NCBI GenBank assembly: GCA_947167515.1
Contig: CAMVIM010000011.1
Location: 43,175 to 107,174, forward strand
DNA from: an uncultured Prevotellaceae bacterium
GTDB lineage: Bacteria > Bacteroidota > Bacteroidia > Bacteroidales > Bacteroidaceae
Length of the DNA stretch: 64,000 bases
Reading direction: 5' to 3'
Shown here: piece after piece, positions 14,686 through 23,834 of the stretch
How the letters are laid out: the number at the start of each line of letters is the position of its first letter
Position numbering within the stretch: the stretch's first letter is position 1
Notes under the pieces: model-generated
The model's input: the letters and a program-made list of their open reading frames with translations, nothing else
Told to the model about the DNA's origin: nothing
Databases searched by the model: none
Made by a program: the position numbers and the translations under genes

Positions 14686-16844
14686 TTGAGCTGAACCTGA
14701 GAACCTCGTACTTTGACTTCTTTGGTGCCAGAGATGCTGACACTCTCGGACGTGAACTTGGCCTCGAAGCTGGCTGTTACGTTGACATTGTTGCCTCCAG
14801 AGAGGTTGACATTGTTGCGTGAACGGACTTTCACGTCGCCGTCGCTCCGGATGGTAAGTTCGGAGTCTGTGGCTGTGATGAAACTTCCTGGTGTTTCAGA
14901 CATTTCGGAATGTACCTCCACGTTGTACTCTTCGGCATTGAGGATGTAGGTGGGGGCTTTCACGCGTCGCCGATCGGTGGTGAGCATGCTCAGACGTTCA
15001 GCCTTCACCCGTTGTTCGAAACCAACATAATTGTAGTAGAAGTTCTCCACGTTGAGGAGGAAGGAACCAGTGTCGCCATCGTCGAGGCTATAGCCATCCT
15101 TGGGCTTGCCTACGTTGATTTTCATGTTTCTGCCAGCGTTCATCACGATGTCCCGATCGGCTCTCAACTCGATGTTCCCCTTTGAGTGGAGGCTGATGAG
15201 TTTCTTGTCGGTGTCGAAGAGGATGTCGTAGTTGTGTGTGTTGTTGTCGTAGATTCTGATGCTTCCGCCCGATTCGTTGCCTGACACATCATGTATCTCG
15301 ATGGTGTGTCCGCTGGCAGTACGGATAGCTTTGATGAGGTTTTCGTCGCCGTCGTACCATTTTTCATCGACATTGGAGCGTGGGGTGAAGCGTGTGCCGA
15401 TGACTTGGGGACGCTCGAAATTGCCTTCCTCGAAGTTGACAAGGACTTCGCTCCATTTTTCAGGGATAAGGTGTACTCCGCCATTAGGAAATTCGTAAGG
15501 CTGGACAACATGTACCCAGGGGGTGGTGCCGTTCTTGTCACCGTCTGAGAATTTCTTGCGTTGCCAGGGGAAGCGCACTTTCACGCGCCCCCAATGCTTG
15601 GGGTCTTCGGTGTCAACCACATCGGCGATGATGGGATGGTCGCAGACGGGGTAGATGGGGCTGTCATCTTCGTAGGGGGGAAAGGGGTGGGCGGCAGTGA
15701 TGCCCTTGAAGGAGTTCTTGTATCGTTCGTCTGCCGTAAAGGTGTGTATGACTTCGGTGATGAGGATTTCGTCTTGCTGCACTTCGCTCTTGGTGCTCGA
15801 ATCGCTGTTGTTGATGTAGTTGTCCTTGATGCTGAGTTTTGCACCAATCTTAAGGCGTGAGCAGTAGGTGTGTCCTTCGTAGATGAGCATGTCGGAACGT
15901 TGGGAGAGCATTTCTGCCCGTTGGTCTTCGCAAAAGAGGGGCGGCTCTATCTTTTCCTTTTCGATATCGGAGTCTGACTCCATAGATCCAGCGGTGATTT
16001 GCTGGCTTTTGTGTGCATAGTTGTCGTTGGAGGCTTTGAGGGCGGCATCGCTCAGTGGGTTGCCGCAGTCTTCCTTGTAGTCATCTGTATAGGCATGTGA
16101 CTTGGTAGAGGTGTTGTATCCCAAACCGACTTTGTAGAATGATGGGTGGAAGATGTGGAGGTGCACTCCGTAGTCGGGGATGTCTTTGCTGGGATAGGTG
16201 AGCTGAATGCTTTCGGAGTTGTCGAGCTTGCCGAAATGGAGGGCTGTTCCTGTGCTGAAGAACCATTCACAATGGCGACGAGCCATGCGGCGCAGGAAGT
16301 CGTAATGACTCTCGTTGTATTCGGCGGTGTAGAAGATGGTTTCTTCCTTTTCGGGCTTCACTTCCTGGGTGTCAAGCTCTCCTGCCTCGTAGATGGTTTT
16401 CACAATGTTAGCCAGAGGCTCTTCGTTGAACACTTGGCATGTGGGGTGTCCGGCAAGTGTGGCGTCTTTGGATACTACCTTTACGGCTATGGCTTGCCGA
16501 CTGTCTGTTCTGTCGGAATTGGTGTGGGTGATGAATCCTTCAAACTCGATGTCTGCGGTTTTGCCGTCGGTGTTGGCATTGCTGATTTCTTTTTCCATCG
16601 GCTCGGTCTGTAGGGTCAGTTTCACTTCCTGTCCGATGAGGTTTTTGCAGATGGAGAACTGTGGCTCTTTGATGTCCTCGACGGGGTCTTTGAAGAGGGT
16701 GAAAGAAAGGCTGACAGGGTGGAGCAGCCGTTGTTCCATCTGGAAGTTGTCGAGGTGGTAGAGTGCTCCGTCCAGCTTTATCTTGAACTTGTCGGAGTTG
16801 GTGCCGCCGATACTGACGGCGATGTTTTTGACAGAGATGGACAT
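14682..16844 (-). CDS. tssI: T6SS spike protein VgrG
   Basis: A 720-residue VgrG: a gp27-like N-terminal part (residues about 1-370, with HCEWFFSTGTALHFGKLDN), a gp5-like OB domain (about 395-490; WGRVKVRFPWQRKKFSDGDKNGTTPWVHVVQP is the family hallmark), and a C-terminal repetitive beta-helix (about 540-720) with Asp/Gly/Asn-rich strands such as IRIYDNNTHNYDILFDT. It trimerises to form the puncturing tip over the Hcp tube. No catalytic C-terminal extension is present. It lies 59 bp after the coiled-coil Hcp gene and is translationally coupled to the PAAR-like gene. Confidence 0.95.
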   Translation of the reverse strand: MSISVKNIAVSIGGTNSDKFKIKLDGALYHLDNFQMEQRLLHPVSLSFTLFKDPVEDIKEPQFSICKNLIGQEVKLTLQTEPMEKEISNANTDGKTADIEFEGFITHTNSDRTDSRQAIAVKVVSKDATLAGHPTCQVFNEEPLANIVKTIYEAGELDTQEVKPEKEETIFYTAEYNESHYDFLRRMARRHCEWFFSTGTALHFGKLDNSESIQLTYPSKDIPDYGVHLHIFHPSFYKVGLGYNTSTKSHAYTDDYKEDCGNPLSDAALKASNDNYAHKSQQITAGSMESDSDIEKEKIEPPLFCEDQRAEMLSQRSDMLIYEGHTYCSRLKIGAKLSIKDNYINNSDSSTKSEVQQDEILITEVIHTFTADERYKNSFKGITAAHPFPPYEDDSPIYPVCDHPIIADVVDTEDPKHWGRVKVRFPWQRKKFSDGDKNGTTPWVHVVQPYEFPNGGVHLIPEKWSEVLVNFEEGNFERPQVIGTRFTPRSNVDEKWYDGDENLIKAIRTASGHTIEIHDVSGNESGGSIRIYDNNTHNYDILFDTDKKLISLHSKGNIELRADRDIVMNAGRNMKINVGKPKDGYSLDDGDTGSFLLNVENFYYNYVGFEQRVKAERLSMLTTDRRRVKAPTYILNAEEYNVEVHSEMSETPGSFITATDSELTIRSDGDVKVRSRNNVNLSGGNNVNVTASFEAKFTSESVSISGTKEVKVRGSQVQLN

Positions 16845-16903
16845 AGGGGTGTTCAGTTATGGGTTGTTCGGTTATGCGGTTGTTCGGTCAATGGTGAATG
16901 CCA

Positions 16904-18802
16904 TTATGTCCATTCGTTATCGTATTCGGCGGTGTCGTTGCTGCCCATCTTGATGCGTTCTGCTACAATGGTGATGGTGGTACGCATGAGCATGGAGTCG
17001 AACTCGTTGTAGTGGTCTTCCAGTGCCGTGCAGTAGGCGTTTTCGAACTGTAGGGTCTTGTATTTCTTCTGGTTGTTGTTGGTAAAGACCATGAACTTGA
17101 TGTAGCCTGACTGTACTTCGGTCTTGCTGAACATCCAGCGGTAGAAGAACATGCTTTCGTCGCTGAGCGAGGGCATGATGAAGGTGATGGCTCCGCCGCG
17201 TGGACGTGAGGAGGGTTTGCCAGTGTTATCGACTTCTTGTGAGAACTTGTAAACACAATCCACGAGGTGGAAGGTGCGACTGCCTATCTTCAATGTGCCG
17301 TGGAAAGGCATTTCTTCGGTGGCAGCCATTCCACCAGGGGCTGCTCCACCCATGATGTTGGCCGCCATTCCGCCCAGAGTCGCTTCAGTGCGGTCGGTAA
17401 GCGTGTTCAGGTCGCCCAACATGTCTTCCATCGCACCTGCCACAGCTTGCTTTGCCTCGTTGTAGGCATTGCTGATAGCTTGTTTGGCTTGGTCGTAGGC
17501 ATCTGCCACGGCTTGTTTTGCCTCATTGTAGGCATCTGCCACGGCTTGTTTTGCCTCGTTGTAGGCATCTGCCACGGCTTGCTTTGCTTCATCGTAAGCT
17601 TTGCTGACGGCTTCTTTTGCCTCGTTGTAGGCATCTGCCACAGCTTGCTTTGCCTCGTCGTAAGCTTCGCTGACAGCCTGTTTTGCCTCGTCGTAGGCTT
17701 CGCTGACAGCCTGCTTGGCCTCTTCGTAGGCCTCGCTGATGGCTTGCTTCGTTTCTTCGTAGGCCTCGCTGACGGCTTGCTTGGCTTCGTCGTATGCCTC
17801 GCCAACCTTGTCTTTGATGTCTTCGTAGGCTTCGCTGACGGCTTGCTTGGCATTTTCGTAGGCCTCGCTGGCGGCATCTTGCAGTTCATTTAGCTTTTGT
17901 TCTGCAGCCTGTTGTAGTTCTTCGACTTTTTGACTGGCAGCATCTTGCAGTTCGCCTAATTTCTCGGAGGCTGCCTGTTGAAGTTCTCCTGCTTTTGCTT
18001 GCAGGTCGTTCAGTTTTTCTTGAGCGGCATCTTGAATGCCGTTGACGGTGTTGCTAATGGACTCTTGGGCACTGGCGAGGGCTTCTGTTGCTTGGTTTTT
18101 CAGTCCTTCAGCGGCCTCTTGAGCTGAATTGACCGCATTTTGTGCCATTTCCTTGGCTTGGCTGGCAGCTTCTTGCGCCATCTCTTGGGCTTGGCTGGCA
18201 GCGTTTTGTGCCGCTTCCTTGGCTGAGTTGACAGCATCTTGTGCCGCTTCCTTAGCTGAGTTGACAGCATCTTGTGCTGCCTCTTTTGCTTGGTTGGCTG
18301 CGTCTTGTGCTGTTTCCTTGGCAGAGTTGATGGCATTTTGTGCCGTCTCTTTAGCTTGATTAGCAGCGTCTTGTGCTGCCTCTTTGGCTTGGTTGGCTGC
18401 GTCTTGTGCTGCTTCTTTTGCTGAATTGACAGCACTTGCAGCTTGCTCTTTGAATGCTGTTGCCTGTTCTTTCACAGAATCGGCTGCACTGCTCACTGCC
18501 CCTTTCGCATCATTGAGTGCGCTGCTGGCTGCATTCTGCGCATTTTGGAAAGCCTCACCTGCTGCATTTTGGGCATTGTTCAATGCCTGTCCTGCCGCAT
18601 TCTGTGCATTGTTAAGGGCATTCCCAGCTGCATTTTGTGCGTTTTGGAAAGCCTGTCCTGCTGCATTTTGTGCGTTATGAACGGCGTTTTGTGCTGCGTG
18701 CTGTGCACCTTTTGCTGCTTGTTGTGCGCCTTGTGCTGTTTTGTCAGCTCCGTCAAACAGATCGGAAAGAGCGTCTTTGCCAAAGATATCCGATAAGTCC
18801 AT
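16904..18802 (-). CDS. Hcp with giant N-terminal 11-residue-repeat helix
   Basis: A 632-residue protein of two parts. Residues about 20-485 are Ala-rich amphipathic helix built from roughly 40 tandem 11-residue (hendecad) repeats in blocks: AQNAAGQAFQN-type, QAKEAAQDAAN-type, AASEKLGELQD-type and EAYDEAKQAVS-type, as in LEA or apolipoprotein-like helices. Residues about 498-632 are a complete Bacteroidetes TssD/Hcp domain (FHGTLKIGSRTFHLVDCVYKF, DNTGKPSSRPRGGAITF, FENAYCTALEDHYNEFDS). It follows the standard hcp by 91 bp. Evolved Hcps usually carry C-terminal effectors, so an N-terminal repeat arm is odd. It may be a lumenal cargo, a tube-end adaptor or a lysine-rich Ubl target. The 33-bp DNA repeats could recombine and change length. 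Confidence 0.92.
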   Translation of the reverse strand: MDLSDIFGKDALSDLFDGADKTAQGAQQAAKGAQHAAQNAVHNAQNAAGQAFQNAQNAAGNALNNAQNAAGQALNNAQNAAGEAFQNAQNAASSALNDAKGAVSSAADSVKEQATAFKEQAASAVNSAKEAAQDAANQAKEAAQDAANQAKETAQNAINSAKETAQDAANQAKEAAQDAVNSAKEAAQDAVNSAKEAAQNAASQAQEMAQEAASQAKEMAQNAVNSAQEAAEGLKNQATEALASAQESISNTVNGIQDAAQEKLNDLQAKAGELQQAASEKLGELQDAASQKVEELQQAAEQKLNELQDAASEAYENAKQAVSEAYEDIKDKVGEAYDEAKQAVSEAYEETKQAISEAYEEAKQAVSEAYDEAKQAVSEAYDEAKQAVADAYNEAKEAVSKAYDEAKQAVADAYNEAKQAVADAYNEAKQAVADAYDQAKQAISNAYNEAKQAVAGAMEDMLGDLNTLTDRTEATLGGMAANIMGGAAPGGMAATEEMPFHGTLKIGSRTFHLVDCVYKFSQEVDNTGKPSSRPRGGAITFIMPSLSDESMFFYRWMFSKTEVQSGYIKFMVFTNNNQKKYKTLQFENAYCTALEDHYNEFDSMLMRTTITIVAERIKMGSNDTAEYDNEWT

Positions 18803-18841
18803 AAGCTAATTGTGTTTTTATGGATTGGATGGTTGAGAAGG

Positions 18842-18882
18842 AAGGCAGAAACAGGCTTGGAGCCTGTCCCTGTCTTCTGCTT
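18842..18882 (-). other. Hairpin between hcp and the repeat-Hcp gene
   Basis: On the minus strand AAGCAGAAGACAGG...CCTGTTTCTGCCTT can fold with an inner ACAGGC/GCCTGT stem. No T-run follows. It may protect the 3' end of the highly expressed hcp message or reduce read-through; this is inferred from position only. Confidence 0.4.
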
Positions 18883-18893
18883 AGGTTGTTATA

Positions 18894-19295
18894 TTAATAG
18901 ATAGTCCACCTGTTGTCGTGGTCGGCGTTGCCCAGAATGATTTGCTTGGGCGAGAGAGTGAACTCCTCATACTGCAGTGTAGGGTCTGTTGAGTCATAGA
19001 CCTCCTTGTAGTCCACCATGTAGCCTTCCTTGAAGTCGAGGTGCTTCATCTCGCCTCCCTGATGGTTGGGATAGGTGATGGTGCCGTCTTTTCTGTCTGA
19101 TTCGGAGCACATCCATTCGAGCAGGTCGGTGTTGCCATCGTCGTGTGACTTCACCTTCACGTAGATTTTTCCACCACGAACAGGGCCTGCGGTCTGACCT
19201 TCTGGGTCTGTGTCCTGATGCAGTTCATATCTTACATAAAGAACTTCTCTTTCTTTCACGCCGTCAGCGTTGAAAGTGGTTACTCTTGCTGCCAT
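18894..19295 (-). CDS. tssD: T6SS tube protein Hcp (TssD)
   Basis: A 133-residue protein of the Bacteroidetes TssD family: beta strands around REVLYVRYELHQDTDPEGQ, the GPVRGGKIYVKVKS segment, LLEWMCSESDRKDGTI and the closing helix-strand pattern EEFTLSPKQIILGNADHDNRW. Hexamers stack into the tube that is fired through the sheath. Size is normal. It lies 44 bp after tssC and precedes a second, enlarged Hcp, so the system encodes two tube-type subunits. Confidence 0.93.
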   Translation of the reverse strand: MAARVTTFNADGVKEREVLYVRYELHQDTDPEGQTAGPVRGGKIYVKVKSHDDGNTDLLEWMCSESDRKDGTITYPNHQGGEMKHLDFKEGYMVDYKEVYDSTDPTLQYEEFTLSPKQIILGNADHDNRWTIY

Positions 19296-19339
19296 AATGT
19301 TTTTGTTTTTTAGTTATTAATAAAAATTGGATTGATTGG

Positions 19340-20722
19340 TTACTTAACGTTTTGATCCCATTCCACACCAGCGTCACCGTTGTGGCCTGTCAGTTCGATG
19401 AAGAAGTTCTTGGCCGCAAAGAAGGGCTTCAGTTCCACTTCAATCTTGATGTCCTTGGTGCGTGGGTCTTGGTCAATACTCTTGAGATTGTAGTTCTCAA
19501 TGAGTTTGCCAGGACCTTTATAGTCACTGAGGAAGTCGTGAACTGCTTGTGTGAGTTCTGACTTCACTTTCGAGTTCCAGTTGATGAAAGCCTCGTCGTT
19601 GAAGAAGTTTTGGAACACTTTGCCAATCCAGTCGAACACACGCACGATTGGATATTCCTGCAAGCCGATAGTGGCACCGTTGTAGAGTGAGCGGTTGGAG
19701 AAAGCCATTGTGCGGCCGTCTTCTTCCACCATGGGGATTACGCCCTGGTCGATGATGGCTGCAATCTCGCTCTTGCGCAGGTCAAGGCGCGCACCCTTCA
19801 CGTTGCCTAGGGTGCCATATTTCTTACCAGCAGAACCTTGAGCGATAACTGTCTCTTCGGTATTGCTCATACGGCCTGCCAAAGCTGCTGATGCAGGGAT
19901 GTACAGGTCATCATCCTCCCCAGCGATTTCAGACTTCTTACGACCTAACAGGTAGTTGCATGTCATGACCACGTTAGCCATCTTGGCTTCCTGGCCTTGC
20001 AGGTTGGCATCATCCAGTTCGTCTTTCAACATGCTGAAATTCAAGCTGTCTTTAAAGTCGGTTAAGAGGATGACCTTGTTGCGGTAGGCTGTATCAGCCC
20101 ACATGCGTACGGTCGTGGCATCGCCCAGATAGCCAGGCATTACCACAAGACTGTAGTTGTTCTTCAGACTCAGGCGGTCGTAATAACGCTCCAGCTCGTC
20201 GCGGATGGCCAGTGTGTCCTCGGAGTCATTATACTCCAACTCTGCCTTGTTTACGTTCATCAGGGTGAGGCAATCAATTTTGCCCTGTCCAGCGTTGTTG
20301 AAGAAGGAGTCGAGTGAACGGTAAGTCACTTCCAAATTGTGGATTTCGTCATGAATGGCAAAGAGGTTGTTCTTCAGGTTCTCCTGTGCCTTGTCGCACT
20401 TAGCCTTGCAAGACTCGATGATAGCCATTGGATCAGTGCCGCCCGATTCGAGGATGGACACCCAAAGTTCCAATTCGTTCTTCAGTTTCTTGCGGTTGTC
20501 GGCGTATGCGGCATCTGAAAGGAAGATGTTCTTGATGGCCTTGCGGCGTGGATCCATGTTCTCAACACCCTTGATAAGGCCTTTGAGCAATTGGAAACCG
20601 CCAAATTTGTCGAGTCCGCCAAGGCTGCTCTGTAACAGCTCCGCAGGGTTTTCTATTTTTTCTGGTTCACGAAGTTCCAAAGCCTCGCCTTGGGCTTCTT
20701 TTTTCAATTCATCTGCTGCCAT
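19340..20722 (-). CDS. tssC: T6SS sheath large subunit TssC
   Basis: A 460-residue TssC/VipB sheath protein. It carries the family segments KNIFLSDAAYADNRKKLKNELELW near residues 65-90, EVTYRSLDSFFNN (the 'W-x-x-L-x-x' region), the central NFSMLKDELDDA, and a C-terminal part with ELTGHNGDAGVEW. It pairs with TssB to form the contractile sheath, and the C-terminal region interlocks neighbouring subunits. It follows tssB by 49 bp. Length is normal for subtype iii. Confidence 0.93.
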   Translation of the reverse strand: MAADELKKEAQGEALELREPEKIENPAELLQSSLGGLDKFGGFQLLKGLIKGVENMDPRRKAIKNIFLSDAAYADNRKKLKNELELWVSILESGGTDPMAIIESCKAKCDKAQENLKNNLFAIHDEIHNLEVTYRSLDSFFNNAGQGKIDCLTLMNVNKAELEYNDSEDTLAIRDELERYYDRLSLKNNYSLVVMPGYLGDATTVRMWADTAYRNKVILLTDFKDSLNFSMLKDELDDANLQGQEAKMANVVMTCNYLLGRKKSEIAGEDDDLYIPASAALAGRMSNTEETVIAQGSAGKKYGTLGNVKGARLDLRKSEIAAIIDQGVIPMVEEDGRTMAFSNRSLYNGATIGLQEYPIVRVFDWIGKVFQNFFNDEAFINWNSKVKSELTQAVHDFLSDYKGPGKLIENYNLKSIDQDPRTKDIKIEVELKPFFAAKNFFIELTGHNGDAGVEWDQNVK

Positions 20723-20771
20723 ATTCTTTTGTTGTTTAGTGATTTAGTGAATAGGTTGTCTTAATGTGTGT

Positions 20772-21227
20772 TTACTCAGCTTCTTCCAGTTCAGCGAGCA
20801 GTGCCTTCAGGGCGTTCTTCAGGTTGCCACGGGCAGCCTCGTCCTTCAGCGTGTTGCGTAGGGTCTTGTTCTTTTCCAACTGGCGGATGACAGAGTTGTA
20901 GGCATCAATGCTACCTTTGGTGGCACTCAGCAGGTCGCTCTGAGCGATGAGTTGATCGTCTTCAAAATCCTTGAGAGACTTGAAGTCGAAGTCCTCATAC
21001 ACCGCGCCGCCTTCTTGGGTCTCGAGAGTCACGCCGCTCTTGCTGGGCTGATAGTGCTCAAACACTTCTTTCATGTTCTTAGCTTTGAAGCCTTCACGGT
21101 CTTCGTCGCTGCTGGGAGCTTCGTCTGTGAACTGGTCGGCATAGAGGGTTCTGTTCTGTGGGAACTCGATGATGCCGTCTTGTGCTTCAACGTCCAAGAC
21201 TTTAGTGATAACTGTTTTTCTTGCCAT
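20772..21227 (-). CDS. tssB: T6SS sheath small subunit TssB
   Basis: A 151-residue TssB/VipA protein. The acidic middle (FKAKNMKEVFEHYQPS...VYEDFDFKSLKDFEDDQLI) corresponds to the family's 'F-x-s-l-x-D-F-x-P' region, and the C-terminus is helical (IDAYNSVIRQLEKNKTLRNTLKDEAARGNLKNALKALL). It builds the contractile sheath with TssC and is released by ClpV after firing. It lies 39 bp after tssH. Confidence 0.93.
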   Translation of the reverse strand: MARKTVITKVLDVEAQDGIIEFPQNRTLYADQFTDEAPSSDEDREGFKAKNMKEVFEHYQPSKSGVTLETQEGGAVYEDFDFKSLKDFEDDQLIAQSDLLSATKGSIDAYNSVIRQLEKNKTLRNTLKDEAARGNLKNALKALLAELEEAE

Positions 21228-21266
21228 AGTTTTTGGGTTTTAATATATTAATAATGTGTATTTGGA

Positions 21267-23594
21267 TTATTCTTTTGTTTCAGGTACAGAAGCTTCCTGA
21301 GTTGTAGGTTGATCGGGGGTTTCCTCTCCGTCGGGCGTATCGATGTCCCAAGTGATTTGTTTCTGCTCTTCGTCGTACTTCATCGTGACGGTATCGCCAG
21401 GGGTGATGTCGCCTGAGATGATGAGTTTGGAGAGCGGACGGCGAATCTCCTTGCGGATGATGCCGAGGATAGGACGTGCACCATAGTGTGCATTGAAGCC
21501 CACCTTCGTCACGTACTTGCGTGCGGACTCATCGATTTCCAGCTTGATGTTCTGCTCGGTAAGGGTCTTGAGCAGGTTCTTGATGTGGATGTCGAAGATG
21601 CGGTCAATCATCTCTTCGGTGATGGGTGAGAACGGCACGATTTCTGTCAGACGTGCGAGGAACTCAGGACGGAACTGTCCTTGCATCACTTCCAGCATCT
21701 GGTCGTGAGTGGGCACCTTGTTCTCAGCGAACGACTTGAAGATGTAGTCGCTACCGATGTTGGAGGTGAAGATGATGAGCGAGTTGGAGAAGTCGCCCAC
21801 ACGTCCGAGGCGGTCGTGCAGCTTACCTTCGTCGAGAATCTGCAAGAAGAGGTCGAACACCGACTTGTGTGCCTTCTCGATTTCATCGAACAGCACGACA
21901 GAGTAGGGGTGCTGACGAATCTGATTGACGAGCAGACCGCCCTCTTCGTAACCAACATATCCCGGAGGTGCACCATAGAGCAATGCTACAGAGTGCTCTT
22001 CCTTGTATTCCGACATATCGAAGCGGAGCATGGCTGTCTCGTCGTTGAACAGGAAGTCTGCCAACGATTTAGCTAACTCTGTCTTACCAGTACCCGTAGG
22101 ACCAAGGAAGAAGAACGAACCCATAGGCTGTCCTTTCTTGTTGAGGCCTGAACGTGACTCATAAACCGCGTCGAGGATGCTCTTGATGGCGTGGTTTTGT
22201 CCCACCACGCGCTTGTGCAGAATTTGCTCAGCGTTCGAGAGACGTGTCCTTTCTTCTGATTGAATGTTACCCATTGGAATGCCCGTCATCTTCGATACTA
22301 CGTCGCGCACGGCATCCTTCTGGAGTTTCTCTGCTTTTCCGGCCTCTCCCCCTTCCAGTGCAGCCATTTCGTTGGCAATCTTTGTGGAAGACATTGCACG
22401 GTCGAGCAAATCGAGTGCAGAAGAAGGCAGACGACGGTCTGGCATATAACGCTTGGCAAGGCGTACAATCTCGGCAGGCACTTCGTCCTCGATGGGGAGT
22501 TTGTGGAACTGCTCGTAGCTTTCCCGCTTGCTTTGGATGATTTCGATGGCTTGTTCCTCGTTGGGTTCTTCTACGGTGATTTTCTCGAAGAAAGCCGTAA
22601 ATTCCTTGTCCTTCTCGATGTCTTTCGTGTAGCCATCGATGGTCGAGGTGCAAAGCACTTGCAACTGGTTCTTTGAGAGCAACTTCTTCAGTCCTGGCAG
22701 GATGCCGTTAAGGGTGGATTGTTTGTCCTCCACACGATGGAAGTTTTCAATCACGAGCAATGGCTGTGCCTCGGCCAACAGGGCTTCCGTCACCTTCTTG
22801 AAGCGGTCTTCAATCTCTCCTTTATAACTCACCCCCTGACTCAGAGCGATGAGGTCAAGCTCGTAAGGTTGCAAGTTCTCCAGTGAAGCAGGCACCTTCT
22901 TGTCACGCAGTCGTTGCAGGATGCCGCTAATCAGGCTGGTCTTGCCGACACCCGTTTCGCCCACAATGAGGATGTTGGCGCGGTCTTTGCGTGCCAGCAC
23001 CTCCACCACCGAGAGGATTTCCTTGTCAAAGCCCATGATGGGAGCTTCTGGCACATCCGACAGCATGGCAATGCAGTATTCTTCTGTGCCGCCAGTGGCT
23101 TGAAAAGCAGATGAGGATTTCGGTGAAGTGCTTGTCGCAGCAGGTTTGGCTGGTGCCCCCGACTGAATGAAGCCCTTGATTTTTTCGGCTTGCAGCGGAA
23201 GCGTCTTCAACTGTTCATAGGTGAACCCGATGCCTGGAGTGACCAACGAGGCCAAAAGGCTTTCGAGGGTGACAGCATCCAGTCCGCAGGTGTCGCTGAT
23301 TTCTGCTGCCTCCTTGATGACATTCTGTGTGTCGTGAGACAGTTCGATGCCCTTCATACCGTAAGGTGACTTCTCGCATTGCTTCATGCGCATGTCAGCC
23401 CAGTCAACCATGTAGTAATAGTCTTCATCGAGTATGTCTTCGATGAACGACACCAATCCCACGCTCTTATGGAGCAGGGCACGGAACAAGTGGGCAGGTT
23501 CAATCTTCGGTGACTTGTTGTCGGTCGCATACGACTTCGCAATGTGCAACAGGTCGATAGGAAGATTTTCTAATAGTTTTGAATACTTGTCCAT
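21267..23594 (-). CDS. tssH: T6SS sheath-recycling AAA+ ATPase ClpV (TssH)
   Basis: A 775-residue Clp/Hsp100 ATPase: N-domain (1-145), first AAA+ domain with Walker A GETGVGKT at 212-219, a middle region, and second AAA+ domain with GPTGTGKT (about 505-512), Walker B VVLFDEIEKAH and ASNI/TSNIGS sensor. Slightly shorter than ClpB and lacking its long coiled M-domain, it fits ClpV, which disassembles contracted sheaths. It is the first gene of the T6SS operon, about 235 bases downstream of the predicted start of transcription. The acidic Pro/Thr tail (PDGEETPDQPTTQEAS) is unremarkable. Confidence 0.93.
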   Translation of the reverse strand: MDKYSKLLENLPIDLLHIAKSYATDNKSPKIEPAHLFRALLHKSVGLVSFIEDILDEDYYYMVDWADMRMKQCEKSPYGMKGIELSHDTQNVIKEAAEISDTCGLDAVTLESLLASLVTPGIGFTYEQLKTLPLQAEKIKGFIQSGAPAKPAATSTSPKSSSAFQATGGTEEYCIAMLSDVPEAPIMGFDKEILSVVEVLARKDRANILIVGETGVGKTSLISGILQRLRDKKVPASLENLQPYELDLIALSQGVSYKGEIEDRFKKVTEALLAEAQPLLVIENFHRVEDKQSTLNGILPGLKKLLSKNQLQVLCTSTIDGYTKDIEKDKEFTAFFEKITVEEPNEEQAIEIIQSKRESYEQFHKLPIEDEVPAEIVRLAKRYMPDRRLPSSALDLLDRAMSSTKIANEMAALEGGEAGKAEKLQKDAVRDVVSKMTGIPMGNIQSEERTRLSNAEQILHKRVVGQNHAIKSILDAVYESRSGLNKKGQPMGSFFFLGPTGTGKTELAKSLADFLFNDETAMLRFDMSEYKEEHSVALLYGAPPGYVGYEEGGLLVNQIRQHPYSVVLFDEIEKAHKSVFDLFLQILDEGKLHDRLGRVGDFSNSLIIFTSNIGSDYIFKSFAENKVPTHDQMLEVMQGQFRPEFLARLTEIVPFSPITEEMIDRIFDIHIKNLLKTLTEQNIKLEIDESARKYVTKVGFNAHYGARPILGIIRKEIRRPLSKLIISGDITPGDTVTMKYDEEQKQITWDIDTPDGEETPDQPTTQEASVPETKE

Positions 23595-23691
23595 AGGTTT
23601 AGATATAAATAAGATGTGTTAGTAAAATCTGGGATGTATAGCGTTTTAGTTGCTTTTAGGTGTTTCGGAACCGCCTTGTTTTCAGCATGGT

Positions 23692-23758
23692 GCATATCTT
23701 TACTTCACCCCTTTTTGTACAAAAAGGTGTCTATCAATGTGTTAGAAGCAGACGCTTT
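23692..23758 (-). promoter_or_regulatory. Conserved leader hairpin element, T6SS copy
   Basis: In the T6SS 5' leader (minus strand) the element reads AAAGCGTCTG, a spacer, then ACACCTTTTTGT followed by GGGGTGAAGTAAA and TATGC. CACCUUUUU pairs with AAAAAGGGGUG to give a 9-bp stem including U-G pairs. The same arrangement occurs in the capsule leader at 31,437-31,544; the 39-base core differs at six positions, all transitions. It ends about 98 bases before the tssH ATG. Function unknown; an RNA regulatory or antitermination element is inferred. Confidence 0.65.
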
Positions 23759-23834
23759 GGAATATACGCCAATATAGGCCATTATTTAGGTTTTGGTAAT
23801 CCCTTTGTCTTTGTCTAATCTGTAGTTATCGGCA

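Noticed and set aside
17400..18700. Regular 33-bp DNA repeats resembling a CRISPR-like or satellite array
   Set aside because: They stay in one long minus-strand frame and encode 11-residue helical repeats of the Hcp fusion; repeat and spacer sizes do not behave like CRISPR.
17267..18796. Plus-strand Cys/Leu/Gly-rich ORFs opposite the repeat-Hcp gene (117-208 codons)
   Set aside because: They are antisense readings of the Ala/Gln/Lys repeats; apparent TM character is an artefact of that repetition.
18842..18882. Intrinsic terminator after hcp
   Set aside because: The hairpin lacks a following T-run on the minus strand and downstream T6SS genes have no other promoter that I can see.
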